Shown here one piece after another: positions 1 to 11,760 of a stretch of DNA of 64,000 nucleotides. Position 1 is the stretch's first letter. Each line of letters starts with the position of its first letter. A model generated the notes under the pieces. That model was given only the letters and a program-made list of their open reading frames with translations. It ran no database searches and was not told the origin of the DNA. Made by a program: the position numbers and the translations under genes. Where the stretch lies: positions 16,068,001 through 16,132,000 of the forward strand of contig JAQISU010000210.1 in assembly GCA_029339505.1 (NCBI GenBank), written 5' to 3'. Source of the DNA: Unio delphinus (Eukaryota; Mollusca; Bivalvia; Unionida; Unionidae).

Positions 1-385
1 ACGTATTCATATTGGCTATGTTCACATTGGGGTTTGAGGATTACAGCCTGATCATTATATTAAGCATGTAAAGGTCTAGCTAGGGAAATACGTATTCATA
101 TTGGCTGTCTTCATATTGGGGGTTGAGGATTATAGCCTAATCAATATATTAAGCATGTATCTATCTAGCTAAGGAGATATGTATTCATATTGGATGTGTT
201 CACACTAGGGATAGGGGATTACAGCCTGGTCAATATATTAGGCATGTATCGGTGTAACTAAGGAGATACGTATTCATATTGGCTGTGTTCACATTGGGGA
301 GAAGGGGATTACAGCCTAATCAATATATTAAGCATGTATCGGTCTAGCTAAGGAGATACGTATTCATATTGCATGTGTTCAAAAA
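1..385. repeat. Tandem repeat, unit about 89 bp, more than 4 copies
   Basis: The phrase acgtattcatattgg recurs near positions 1, 90, 179, 268 and 357, giving a period of about 89 bp. Units share a second block around 'attacagcctgatcaatata'. The array runs off the left edge, so its full length is unknown. No coding potential. Confidence 0.9.
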
Positions 386-1100
386 ATGAAAGTATTATCA
401 GGTCGATATATTCTTCAGATAACATTTCAACAAAAAAAATAATCATTTATACATAATCATATTCCCGATGTCAACGTATTGTGCAGGTAGCGATCTACCT
501 AAACTCGTATACGTCTTTACAGTTAGGGGAATTCCTATCTAGTCAGTGTATTTAAGTGATATTGGAATTACAGTACTGTCGAAGTAATTTGTTTTATGGT
601 AATGACACGCACGCAGATAATATCTGAGTTCAGAAAAACTTGAGTGTAGGACAGTGTCTGATAAGCATTCTGGTGCATTCATTTGTTGAGATGAAAACAA
701 TATTGTTTTGGGATTTAATTTGTTGGGAAGGAGGGAATAAAGAGACACTGGGTAAGGGACTCCTCCATAAATTCCAGTCGGATTATAAAGCCTTTAGGTA
801 TTCGTACATTCAGCCACGCACAACGTAAGTATGCTCTTTTCATCGTCCTTAATCAACTACGTCTGAATCGACATTACATTGAAACGACACGATGGCCACT
901 GTAAGATCGCAAGATGCTATTTGCAGAATAGTCGAAGATGGGACTCTGGAATTAGAAACGGAAGGTATGTAACAGATAAGACATATATAAAAACCTTGAT
1001 GATAATTACTAACACATCAAGGAGTAAACATGGTGTTCCAAACTATACTAAACACAGTAGATGCAAATTACATAAAAACAATGATAATCATTCCGTGGCA
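386..1100. other. No gene recognised
   Basis: AT-rich sequence with only short open frames (under 100 codons) of biased composition. No domain, splice-framed exon or RNA gene is recognised. Confidence 0.5.
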
Positions 1101-1700
1101 ATGACCATATATATTGATCCGTGTATGTTGATGAATAACTTGATAATACAAGTGATGATGTTTCCACTTATTTAAAAGGGTCCCAACCATTATGTCGATA
1201 CCCACAAGTACGTATGAAATTCAAATTATTTGCTCTTATTAAATCGTTCATTCCAACCTATGAATAAACAGTCCATTTATATTTCAACTAAGAACCCCTT
1301 GGAGTATATTGAAAATAAGTTGCAGTAAAGCAGTACCATGCCACTAGACAAAATCACACCTTGATAAATTCAGTATACTCAGTTTAGGACTTTAGATCAC
1401 GTTAGGTGTATACCTTGGTGTCTTTTGAAATACATAGAAGATTTGTCAAAATACTTTAGTTGAATAAGAAACGAATTTTGTCTTGCAGCGATGGAACACA
1501 GGCATTTAGTTGTTATAAGGTCGAACACTTACTAGTTAGATTATACAGATGACGTCATAATGGAGCCAAAACATAGAATGATCCCCTATTGTTCATTTAC
1601 ATTATGTTATGAACGCAACGGAATCGTAACCTTTCCTAATTCAATACGGTGATGGATAGTGTAACTAATGTAAACAAAATGGCCGACGTGTTTGTTTATA
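1100..1700 (+). repeat. Diverged direct duplication, copy A (possible promoter module)
   Basis: This segment aligns by eye with about 11130-11760 in the same orientation and order. Shared blocks include 'tccaacctatgaataaacag', 'ctagacaaaatcacac', 'tgtcttttgaaata', 'gttataaggtcgaac', a perfect CRE palindrome tgacgtca (1550-1557 here) and 'taatgtaaacaaaatggccg'. The gap from the CRE to the last block is 113 bp here and 116 bp in the other copy. Conservation of a CRE and an AAAATGGC box suggests a duplicated promoter or first exon, or a dispersed repeat; no transcript evidence is available. Confidence 0.7.
1550..1557. promoter_or_regulatory. Perfect CRE palindrome in duplicated segment A
   Basis: The sequence is tgacgtca, the full cAMP response element, within gatgacgtcataa. 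The same element occurs at 11613-11620 in the paralogous segment. Retention in both diverged copies suggests function, but one 8-mer can persist by chance. Confidence 0.4.
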
Positions 1701-3020
1701 CCGCTTAGACACTTTGTTTTATATTCAAATAATACTGAATTTGATTTACTTTATCAACACTGTATGGCAATTTAAGCATATTTTTATTCATGTGAAGGGG
1801 TTGTATTGGCATCCTCCTGTATAACAATACTCTATTCAAATAGTCACATTTTTATTACTGGTGAAAAGTAGTGGTGGGGTGCATACTAAAGTGTAACACG
1901 ACTCTATTCAAACATATGACAATGTAACAGCACTATGATCAAACAGTAACAGAGGTATGAGAAATCAATCCATGTTCTCTTTCAGTAAACATAGACCATA
2001 GTGGTGGTACAATCTGATTCCATAGGAAGGTGGAGCAGATTAAAATAAATCTGCACTCTATGAAAATCAGAGGTCTCACTAGGAGTTTACAACTAGTAGT
2101 TCAGGAAAAGTTGCAGTCCCTCCCGAAAGAATATTGAAGTCACTAAATGTCTTATAAAATGCCAGGAATAAACATACACAAAACTATGTCAGTTTTATTT
2201 AGTGGTAATTATTTTTTATTCTTTAGAATTATGTATTAAAATTGATATCATGTACGAATAGCATATTCTTAACTACAATATAGTTCACTTTCATATATGA
2301 CGTATTTGAAATTTGTTCTGATGCTTGACTATATTCATCCACACTAGGTTCCTCTTCTTTGACTCGCATCGAATGTGTTTAAGTCTCATGTTTAATTCTG
2401 GAACTTCCTTTCGTCTTGATTCTGGTCTGCACACTGAAGTCTCTCTCACATGCCACAGATGTCACTGGTGACAATAACACAACTGCAGCTAGGACTGCAA
2501 AATCTGGCAATAAATCTATATACAAGCTTCTGTCGGTGTGCAGTTAATGATTTACTGACTACCTTCACATGGTAGAAACCACCTTGCTCTCCTTCACCAT
2601 CAATAACTCCACCCTCACCACCATATATATTTATCAATTCATGTAGATCATTTTCACCATAATCATCAAGTGCAAGGTAAAGAGCTAAACACTGTCTGCA
2701 TTAAATGCTTGGAGTGGTACTAGTCATCTCGTCCTCTCATGTATACTGCCAACTTGCAGGAATATTATAAACAAATGTCCCTTGTTCTGTTGTTTTATTT
2801 TGTTTTTTTATTCTTTTCTAGAATGATATGGACGGGACGGTAGCTACAGTTTTGCACTTTATTTCTTCTGGTCATGGGCAAGAACATATTATGGGATAGC
2901 TGATAGTTCTTTAACACAAGTTTGTTATCACTAGTATAGCTGGCACTGTGGTCAACTTACTATCGCCACTAACGAATGGCACATGAGTATGAGATTTTTA
3001 CTAAAACGTTTCTTATAATG
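1700..3020. other. No gene recognised
   Basis: AT-rich non-coding sequence with short frames only. No recognisable domain or RNA gene is seen. Confidence 0.5.
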
Positions 3021-3670
3021 TCTAGTTGGCCCAAAACTTACATGGTGCCGATCTGACGGTAAAAATGGGCGTGATAGCAGTCATATTTAGTTCTCCTGAA
3101 TGGAGAGCCCTATTTGAATAGTTTGCTTTGAAAGATTTAGTATGATGACAAGTTGGTCTCAAGTTTAAATATAGCAATCTGATGTCCAATATGGCCACAC
3201 TAGCTACCATTTAAAATGTATTGCTATCAGTATTCCTCTTGAATAGATGATCATAATAACAAGGGGTTTTCACTAGCAGACTTTTAATGTCTATTCAGTC
3301 CAAAACAAAATACTGATTTACTATTCAATATCTTTTTAGTGCCACTTGATCTGAGTAAAGGAGACATTTTACTGTCTTGCTGGACCAAAACGAAGAACGG
3401 TATCAGCTGAACACAAATGGCCACCTCAGTAGCCATCTTAAAAGTGTTGCAGTCGCCACTCCTTCATAACATGGCATATGGTGGCTGAGTGGTCTAAGGT
3501 TGGTCTTTAATAACATATGTGCCTATCCCACTTCTAACATGCCTACCAGAATGAATATCTTCAACATATTGTGATTGTTATTCTACCAGGAGACATCTTA
3601 CGATATCTTCTCGGTCGTAAATGAGCATGGTGCCAATTAGACATCCAGAATAACCGCCATCGCAGCCAAT
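3020..3670 (-). repeat. Degenerate dispersed repeat, also at 50990-51640
   Basis: Read on the minus strand, the region repeats phrases such as 'ggtggccatattggacatc', 'gatctgaca/tccag' and 'agatggctactgaggtggcc', spaced roughly 130-170 bp apart. The same phrases, with similar spacing, occur on the plus strand at about 50990-51640. This is a dispersed, internally repetitive family of unknown type. A tRNA-Ser-like A-box phrase (tggctgagtggtctaagg, 3483-3500) lies inside it. Confidence 0.55.
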
Positions 3671-3711
3671 TCGAAATATTGTTATCGATGAGGAATATCA
3701 AAACTGTTCTT

Positions 3712-4150
3712 AGTATCATCATTGTCATCATCATCATCATCATCAGTCTCGTGACCTAGTGGGGTCGTTGAGGCACTGTGCTGCTGAACAGCTGACCAGT
3801 TCCCTCCACTTGTCTCGATCATGTGCCAATGCCTATGTGTCCGCAGAACTTTTTCTCGTCCATTCTGTGATGTTGTCACTCCACTGTTTTCTCTGTCTGC
3901 CTCTCCTTATGCCACCTTGGACACTGCCCTGCATTATTGTTGTGGATAGACTTTTGGCTCTAGTGTCATGGCCATACCATTTCAACTTTAACTTTTTGAC
4001 AGTGGTGAGTAGGTCTTTATAGTGACCTACTTTGTGCCTGATGATGGTGTTACGCACTTCTTCATTTGTGGTGTGGTCCATTTAAGAGATGCCAACGATG
4101 GTTCTGTAGCGTTTCATTTCAAGTGCCTGGATTCTTCGTTGTAATTATTG
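3712..4150 (-). pseudogene. Non-LTR retrotransposon, C-terminal ORF2 fragment
   Basis: Minus-strand reading gives the C-terminal tail typical of LINE ORF2 proteins related to 'craniofacial development protein 2-like' or RTE-like sequences. It includes RRIQALEMKRYRTIVGIS near 4140-4085, then a stop, then TTNEEVRN, KLKWYGHDTRA and RRGRQRKQWSDNITEW. The catalytic reverse transcriptase and endonuclease are absent, so this is a 5'-truncated copy. It ends in an Asp-rich tail encoded by a CAT/ATC-rich run (about 3720-3745). An in-frame stop near 4083 shows it is dead. Clade assignment is tentative. Confidence 0.8.
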
Positions 4151-4499
4151 GCACGTTTTAGCATCTGAGACGCAATAGTCTGGTACATTATCGCATCTAA
4201 CACTCTAGCATTTAACTGAGATGCAGTAGCATTGTGCACTATCTTTCAACTGAGATGTAGAATACTTTAGAAAAACGTTATCTTTCAAAAACTAAGTACG
4301 CTCCATATGATGCTATCTTTTTTTTCCACGATTTACTTTAACGAATTACGTCTTCTTTTCCCTGTCGAATCGTTTCTAACTTGATCTTGTAAATCGTACA
4401 GCTCATTTAGCCATATACAAGTATGTCTAATAATCTGAATGAACACGTAATTTACTATTTCATCGTACCACAACATTTTAATAATAATGCTCTCGGGAT
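4151..4499. other. No gene recognised
   Basis: Short AT-rich spacer between the LINE fragment and the 43-bp minisatellite. Nothing recognised. Confidence 0.5.
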
Positions 4500-5310
4500 G
4501 TTATTATGTCAGTGTTAACAGTCTTGCTATCAGGGCTCACGCTATTTTATTTTAATGTTAACATTCTTGCTATCAGGACTCACGCTATTTATTTTAATGT
4601 TAACAGTTTTGCTATAAGGACTCACGCTATTTATTTTAATGTTAACAATCTTGTTATCAAGTCTAACGCTATTTATTTTAAAATTAAGTCTTGCTATCAG
4701 GGTTGACGCTGTTTATTACAGTGTTAATAGACTTGCTATCAGGGTTGACGCTGCTAGCAATCTTACTATCAGCGTTAACGATGCTTATTTCAATATTAGC
4801 AATTGTGTCATCGTTATTGAAACTGCTTATTTCAATGCTATGTCGCTATGAGGTTTGACGCTGCATATTTCATTCTATACAACCCTGCTATCAGGGTTTC
4901 TCTCCAATATTTCAATGTTAACCAGCTTAATGTAAGAGTTTAGGCTCTTTATTTGTATATTAACAATCTTGCATTCAGGTTCGAACTGCTTATCCCAATC
5001 GAATCTCGCTATGATACTTGACGTTCCTTATCTCAATATAACCTCGCTATCAGGGTTGACAATGCTTATTTCAATGCAATATCAATATGTGGGATGACAT
5101 TGCTTTTTTCATTGCAATCCGTAGTCAGGATAACATTTCCTATTTCAATGCAATCTATTAATCACGGATTATTTACATTGCCTATTTCAATGGAATCTCG
5201 TTATCAGGGTTGACACTTACTATTTCAAAGCAATCTCGTAATCAGGGATGACATTGCCTATTTCAATGCAATCTCGTACTCAGGGATGACATTGCCTATT
5301 TCAAGGTAGG
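4500..5310. repeat. Degenerate minisatellite, unit about 43 bp, roughly 18-20 copies
   Basis: Units read like 'ttattttaatgttaacagtc' followed by ttgctatcagg and a variable 'ctcacgct' or 'gatgacattg' end. The left half carries the 'gttaac..ctcacgctattt' version. The right half (about 5040-5310) carries 'caatgcaatctcg..cagggatgacattgcctatttc'. Short open frames here (4506-4851) are translations of the repeat. Confidence 0.85.
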
Positions 5311-7215
5311 TAATCTTCTTATCCCATCCAACCTATTGTAACACAACTGGTCTTGACAAAACTCTTATACCATCAAACTTGCAAGCAAATAGACAGTCTT
5401 AATTGCTAAATTTGAATATAAATGACAATATAGTTTGTAGTCATTATTATAATGTGCATGATATTTCACGTTATTTTAACATAATGCAAAATTATGATTT
5501 TTATATCTAGGTACCAGTATGTCTTTCGGTAAAATTGAGTGGTCAATTGTCGCTATGTTGACGTGACATGGTATGTACTAATGGGTGTGTCTTTGTCTTG
5601 TGTTTAAAAATATGTCATTCAGAAATGTCCCTGATACTGACGGGACTTCCACGACTCTTTAAAATGTTCTCTAGAAAATCGCGTCTTTTCTTTAATAAAG
5701 GAGTGATCCAGGATTCGATCCTATTTTAAGTAGAGAACTTCTAGAAGCTAAATCAATGCATTTTAAATTTACTTATGGATTAAAACTCGCGTCTAAACAA
5801 AGAGGAAAACAAAGTCCACAACAAAGCGTATTATATATTATTTAAAAATCTCCACAAAGGTTCCAGATTCCATCCGTTCAATATCCAACTAAAAATAAGA
5901 TAGTTTAGCACTTTTAAATCAAAGGAACTGTCAATGTGCTCTTTAAATACAATGAATGTTAAAGTAAAGTGAACCGGCCACCAAGGGTCATTATTCACTG
6001 TTTTATCTATCAAAAGAAAGTTATTTAATTTTTCCCGTGGGGTAAGGAATGGTGCCACATCCCCACGGGCGTTTATGCACACATAGTGTGCTATTTTATT
6101 TTGTCGTCATGTCGCGCCCCTATTGAGGGACTATCGACATGAATGTAGGACCTGGGTGAGTGGGAATGGATCAAATACGTACTCAACAGTATCAACCAAT
6201 TGGATGTAGTGTACTAGAGGTGCAATGGCACCAAAAAATGACTGGTGAAAAATGGTTTTCACGTCTCATCATTTTGACGGTTTTTGGTCGAGAGAAAGGA
6301 GGAAAAGATCCGATAAGCCAGCCCATGTATGTCGACAGCCTTGACACGCCCTAGCCATACATATTTCAAATCAGGTCCAGTTTATCGTATGGACGGAAAA
6401 TATACCAATAATGTGTAAGCCATCTGAGTAATTATATCAAATTTTGTGTAGTTGAAGATTTTTTCTAACTCCTAACATACCATTGTTTCTAGTACCCAGT
6501 GTACTTATTGCAAGTCCCTAACAATTTTAATTATTGAATGTCTGTGCGACATATGTAGGTTGGTCACTGTTAGGTTATATGGATTGTGAAATGAGCGTGT
6601 CAAATAGAGCTTTCGTTCCAAATGAGAGCTCTGTAATGGCTAAATGGCAGTAGCCCTTAGAAGGGCTTTTTGATGGAGAGTTACGTAATGGTTACCAGTC
6701 TTCACCCATCTGGTTTGTTTGCTCCGGTGTCCTCCTGTCATCTTTTGTTCCTTGGGCCTCCCTTCATCTTGATTGTCAGCACCGGCGTCCTCCTCTCTTC
6801 TGGGTATCTAGATCTAAAATTGTCCCTATCAGTTTGGAAATACTCTGTGCTGTTGTTGCAAAAGTGTTAACAGTTCCATGTGACAGCCTATTAATGAGGA
6901 TGTACTAGTCCCGCATTCCTGAAGGTTCGAGGTTCGATACCACCTTGTATTGCAAAATTAGTTTTTAGGAGAATACTGACCAATTGGTATCTGGATGCAG
7001 CATTGTGCCGCTGGGTCTGATGGTCTTGGTGTTTCATGTATATATAAAAATTTAGAAATATATAGAGAGGAGTGTTAATTCCTAGATGATGGTATCCATA
7101 GTCCACTCTTTTGTTTTTGTGCCTGATGTTATTTTCTTAAATGTTTCAATGTTTATTTCTATATATTTTGTTATCCCTGGTGCGTCATCTAATTATATTT
7201 GGTTGTTTTAAGTGT
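5311..7215. other. No gene recognised
   Basis: Non-coding sequence with scattered short frames. The stretch 6885-6945 has a tRNA B-box-like phrase (ggttcgaggttcgatacc) and may be a worn SINE head, but no cloverleaf can be drawn with confidence. Confidence 0.45.
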
Positions 7216-7217
7216 GT

Positions 7218-7540
7218 AGCCCGTCAAATGACTGGTCAATGAACCCATGTGACCTCCTTGTAGGGCTACCATTTGCTTCTTAAGGTTGTTATGAATTTCA
7301 GAATTAGTTTGTTATTTAGGTGTTTTACTAACCCGTCAAATGATTGGTCAATGAAACCATGTGACCTCAATTTGGGGCTACCACTTCTTATGGTTGTTAT
7401 AAATTTCAGAATTAGTTTGTTATTTAGGTGTTTTAGTAGCCCGTCGAATGATTGGTCAATGAACCCATGTGACCTCATTGTGGGGCTGCATATTGCTCCG
7501 TAAGGTTGTTATACATGTTAGAATTTTTTATTTAATTAGG
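7218..7540. repeat. Three tandem units of about 108-113 bp
   Basis: Each unit holds 'ccgtcaaatgattggtcaat', then gaacccatgtgacctc, a 'ggggctac' block and 'atttcagaattagtttgtta'. Units begin near 7218, 7331 and 7439. The array may be the 3' tail of the minus-strand LINE fragment just to its right, which is inference. Confidence 0.8.
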
Positions 7541-7689
7541 TGAATAGGCGATGTTTCTATATTTTTGCAATTAGCACAGTTGTTTTAAAGATTTCAATTA
7601 TATTTTTGAATGTTCCTTGAGGGTTGGTGTTAGTTAATTGGATTACTTTTGGTTATGTACTTGGTGCGGCTATGTTTAGTTGTTTGGAT

Positions 7690-7960
7690 CTAAATTTGTC
7701 CCTTTCCTTTTTGGTTTTTGTACAATTGTTGAATATATGTTGTAAATCTTCTATGGTGTTACGATTGTGGCAATTAATGTTATGTGGGAAGGGTCCTAGG
7801 TATTTTCCAAAGCTGTTTGCTAGTTTGTTTTTTCCAATTATTATTCTATTTATTTTAGATTGTTCATAACCTCTGCACCTTTGTGGTTTTATTACTCTAC
7901 TAACTTCTGTGAAGTGTCGTTTAGTAGGGGTGGGGTTCTTCCTATAGACTTTAAAGAATT
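7690..7960 (-). pseudogene. LINE ORF2 C-terminal zinc-knuckle fragment
   Basis: On the minus strand the frame reads YEQSKINRIIIGKNKLAN, then FGKYLGPFPHNINCHNRN and LQHIFNNCTKTKKERDKF. This resembles the region after RNase H in LINE ORF2 proteins, where a C-x-C-x-H-x-C knuckle closes the protein. The RNase H part of a similar element lies at 9670-10310 on the same strand. The intervening 1.7 kb is either an insertion that split one element or unrelated DNA between two fragments. Confidence 0.6.
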
Positions 7961-8244
7961 ATGAGGAAGTTCCCCTGGTCCGCATTCAGAATGTTTACTT
8001 CTGGACAATATATTATATAAGGCTACGAGCCCCCAGTCAGCAATGCCGACAGTTAAATTTAAAGAAATACAAAGATGAAATTTAAACAACAATTTAATAA
8101 ATGCAAATTTTAAAGATATTAATCAGTCAATGTCACTCTTGACCCAATGATCCCTAGATCATCATTTGATTTCAGTGTAAGGAATATTTTCCCTTCTTGA
8201 GTGCTACTCATCTAATTAAGTGTCCTTTCGTCTTTCTCTCCTTC

Positions 8245-8480
8245 CGATTCCTCTACTTCCGTTTCCTCTTCTATCCCTACTTCCGTTTCCTCTTCTATCT
8301 CTACTTCCGTTTCCTCTTCTACGGTATCTCTTGAGGTCACCCGAAATTCACTCGGTATCCCTCAAATTCACTCGGAATTCTTTCCACGTCATCCGGAATT
8401 TCCCCGGAATTCTCTCAGCGTCACCCGAAATTCTCTCAACGTCACCCGAAATTTCTCAACGTCACCCGAAAGCTTCCTGT
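8245..8480 (+). repeat. Short tandem repeats of 30 bp and about 21 bp
   Basis: The phrase ctacttccgtttcctcttct recurs three times at about 30-bp spacing (8250-8320). It is followed by repeated 'cgtcacccgaaattctc' units from about 8385 to 8475. Purely repetitive; the overlapping 87-codon frame is its translation. Confidence 0.8.
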
Positions 8481-8571
8481 TGAAAGGTATAATGCATTAG
8501 CATATGGTGATGAATATTACCTCACACTAAGTCACTAAATTGAACCATCAGTTTAAGGCGGGACATTTTTG

Positions 8572-8640
8572 GTCACGCATGCGCACACATCGGAATTCCC
8601 ATACGCTTCCGCCGCTTACAAAATGGCGCCACAACACAAT
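8572..8640. promoter_or_regulatory. Possible promoter patch (NRF1-like and YY1-like sites)
   Basis: Within AT-rich DNA this patch has cgcatgcgca, close to the NRF1 palindrome, and aaaatggcgcc, a YY1-type core. Both are common at animal housekeeping promoters. No downstream first exon was identified, so this is a weak call. Confidence 0.25.
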
Positions 8641-9669
8641 CTCACAAAGAATTCAAATATCTACATACTGAGCCATACAAATATTTCAAATATCATTGTA
8701 TTATAATATTACTACTATTAGTAATATGACTATCTATATATTTATATATATGTCCTACACAAGCGTACCGAATCCACAATAATAACATTCAAATTGCAAT
8801 AACGGAAATCCGTTAACTCAATGGCAAAATATCATTACGTAAACAAAGTGCTAGTCTACCATAATATACCTAAACAAAGAATTATAATATTAATTCTTAT
8901 AGCGGCTAGCAACAATACAATTCTTCACGAAATAATATGCACACCTATTACTAACAAAAGGAGAGCAACATTTTACCTCACAAAATAAGGGGTAATATAA
9001 TATCATGAAGAAGATGCAACGAATTTACATCATAATCAATTGCAAGCAAAGGTACTAACGAACATCACGAAAGATGCAAAATATTAATATCATAATTAAC
9101 TATTCATACTACAATACAAGTAAAATGAATATGCATACGAGAATCCTTCCATTCCGCAGACGTATCAAGCAGAAATCAAACAAAATCACACTGACCTTTG
9201 AAGCTATCTTAAGATTTCCTTGATTTCCAAAATCTGAGTCTGCCACCAATTTTCGTCTGGTCGTACGGAGTTCTACTCTCTTCTAAATTCTTGTAGCAAC
9301 TGACTAATTCCTACTAAACATGAATTATTATCGCAGATTCCAATCAAGTGCCCACCCTCAGCGAATTCTGATTGGATGGCGATCGACTCTGGTCAGTTGT
9401 TTGACTGTCAATCATCCGAATGTCTGTCTGTGTGTCTATCAATTGTTACAGTCTTCTTATTTGACGCAGTCCTGTCCTTTGATGTGGTTACGTCACCCGT
9501 CCGCGATGGACACAGTCTCCTCTCCCCTCGAGAGCTAACAAAGACCATCTTACGTAAGGGGATTAGCTAACTTTTAGAACAATTTGAACATCACAGCTGG
9601 GTCAGGCAGACATACAATTTATACATGTACAAGGCCAGACAGAATCACAAGTTATAGTTACTTATACCT

Positions 9670-10310
9670 ACATACAAGGGGTTGGGGTAAAATCGTCACA
9701 ACTTCCTTAATGATATTGTGTAATATTTACCCTTGTTTATTTATGTCCCAATCAGTTTGCCATTTTTTGATTAATCATTGTGTTTATTAAACTATATAGT
9801 TCAGTTTGGCTATATTTAAGTGCTATGTAATTAAATTCGTCGAGTTTGTTTCTAGCAAGTTGGTCTGCTAACTCATTACCTTTGATGTCAATGTTGGATG
9901 GAATCCACATAAATTCTACCACTAGTTTATTTGAATTTAGGGTTTTTAGTATTAGGTTTTGTTTTAAGAATATTTCTCTAGATTTTGTGGTGTTATTTTT
10001 GATTGAAGTTACGACGCTTATCGAGTCGCTAATAATCACAGTCTAATTCGGTTTATTTTCCTCAATCCACGTTAATGCTTCTAGGATGGCCCACAATTCA
10101 GCTGTATAAATGGACAGTGGTCGGGTAAAGGTCTGCCCATTTGAATATTATATTCTGGTATGACCATTGCAGCAGCTGTTTTTAAATTATTTGTTATTTT
10201 CTGAGCCATCCTTTAAATACAAAACAACTATGGTTACATATGTATGCAATTTAATCGACGTACCTATAATTTCTAAATCAGGTGTAAATATCAAAGTTCC
10301 AATTGTCATT
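9670..10310 (-). pseudogene. LINE ribonuclease H domain, decayed
   Basis: Minus-strand frames recover a retroelement RNase H domain. The first acidic block is LKDGSENN (about 10210), followed after a frame change by the glutamate block YTAELWAILEAL (about 10100). An in-frame TAG follows (10042-10044), then VIISDSISVV and finally WIPSNIDIKGNELADQLARN (about 9850-9910), the usual C-terminal motif with the last Asp. All four catalytic positions can be placed, but the stop and at least one frameshift make it dead. It probably belongs with the zinc-knuckle fragment at 7690-7960. Confidence 0.8.
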
Positions 10311-11130
10311 ATTAGTGAAAATATTTTATATAAAAAATAATGCTCAATGTAAGAAAAAAAACTTCCAATTAAATTGTGGAATCATTAATACTTTTCAATT
10401 TGTGAAAATATTATCAAAATATTTATATTATTATAAAACATACAAGCGTCTATAGTGACTGGTAAATAAAAGTAAATAGCTGAAAAACTATTAGATCAAG
10501 GAAGTGACAAACAAATTTTCCAATTGTTTGCAACGTCACCATATATTTTAATAATTAGTAAGATGATCCTAATATCGTGTTTTTAAGTGACGATGGAAGC
10601 AAAAAAGCGACAACTTGCATTATATTGAAAAAGAAACAAAATGAGAAAAAAGTGTTCTCTACAGAAAGGTCACCAAATGTGCCTTATAGCTATTAAACAA
10701 CAAATCAACCCAAACCATGTATTTAGCAATATGTACCGATGGTTTTGTAAGCAGAAAATGCACTGATCTTTAATTCGCTACATAATATCATTTTCTAGAG
10801 AATAACAAATAAGTTTTTAAAAAATTATAGAAGAATGAGAGAAACATTGCTTTTCACGCACATTTTGATATTTAAACAATGGAAAGCATGAATCATGCCG
10901 TCTACTCACAAGACATATCTTAAAACACTTTCCAAGTGCATAATAATTACCGTCTCAGTCAATAGAAAAAGCCCCCTCCCTTTCTGATATAAAAGGAAAG
11001 ACTGAAAGGATACGACAAAAATTAAAAGCAACAACGACATCTGTTAGAAAAACAACTGGAAATATCGGTCACAAAATTATCACAACAAGAACATTATGAA
11101 AATAACAGAACTAAACTATCATTGTACATG
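10311..11130. other. No gene recognised
   Basis: Very AT-rich, no long frames, no repeat with clear boundaries. Confidence 0.5.
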
Positions 11131-11760
11131 ACTATGATGATGATAATGACAACATGTCGTGCCCCTTGTTACGATTATGTTGATAAATAACTTGACTTGA
11201 TCATGAAGAAAATGGCATTGATGATGCCACATAATTATAAAGGATCCAAATCAATAGTCTGTTACCCACGCGTAATTTTATTTTCAAAAATGTTCTTGTT
11301 AAAATGTACAATCCAACCTATGAATAAACAGTCACTGTTAAGTTACACCTGACAACCTCGTGACCTTGGCCTTGATGTGTACTGAGAATAACAGTAACAG
11401 AGAAATGCTGCTAGACAAAATCACACGTTTGATAAATATTGCACACTCAGTTTAGAACTTTAATCGCGTTTGGTGCATACCATAGTGTCTTTTGAAATAA
11501 ATGGAAGATTTGTCAAAATCCGTTAGTTGAATAAGTAATGTTTTCTTTCTTTTGTTTCGATATAACACGTCTTTAGATGTTATAAGGTCGAACGCTAATA
11601 CATCACTACCGATGACGTCATAAAGAAACCAAAACACAGAATGGTTTCCTGTCGAACATTTACATTATGGTACGAACGCAACGAAATCGTGACCTTTCCT
11701 AATTAACAAGATAGATCAAGGATACGGTAACTAATGTAAACAAAATGGCCGATGTGTGCA
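11130..11760 (+). repeat. Diverged direct duplication, copy B
   Basis: Counterpart of about 1100-1700, roughly 10 kb away and in the same orientation. Blocks conserved in order include 'tgttgataaataacttga', 'ccaacctatgaataaacagt', 'ctagacaaaatcacac', 'gttataaggtcgaac', the CRE at 11613-11620, 'acgaacgcaacgaaatcgtg' and 'taatgtaaacaaaatggccg'. If these are promoters, the nearest downstream coding sequence on the plus strand is the TRIM-like fragment at 16.1 kb; that link is speculative. Confidence 0.7.
11613..11620. promoter_or_regulatory. Perfect CRE palindrome in duplicated segment B
   Basis: tgacgtca within gatgacgtcataaa, matching the element in segment A. It lies 116 bp before the shared 'gtaaacaaaatggccga' block. 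Confidence 0.4.

Larger units (their letters stand above)
7960..9670. other. Gene-free segment between two LINE fragments
   Basis: No coding gene is recognised. The segment contains simple repeats (8245-8325 and 8375-8480) and a GC-richer patch near 8570-8640 with cgcatgcgca (NRF1-like) and aaaatggcgcc (YY1-like). If the flanking LINE pieces were once continuous, this segment is the insertion. I could not define terminal repeats or a target-site duplication. Confidence 0.4.

Noticed and set aside
3483..3600. tRNA-Ser-like start (tggctgagtggtctaagg)
   Set aside because: No B box or cloverleaf follows; it sits inside a dispersed repeat.
6885..6945. Possible tRNA gene
   Set aside because: A B-box-like phrase exists, but no matching acceptor stem or anticodon arm could be drawn; at most a worn SINE head.
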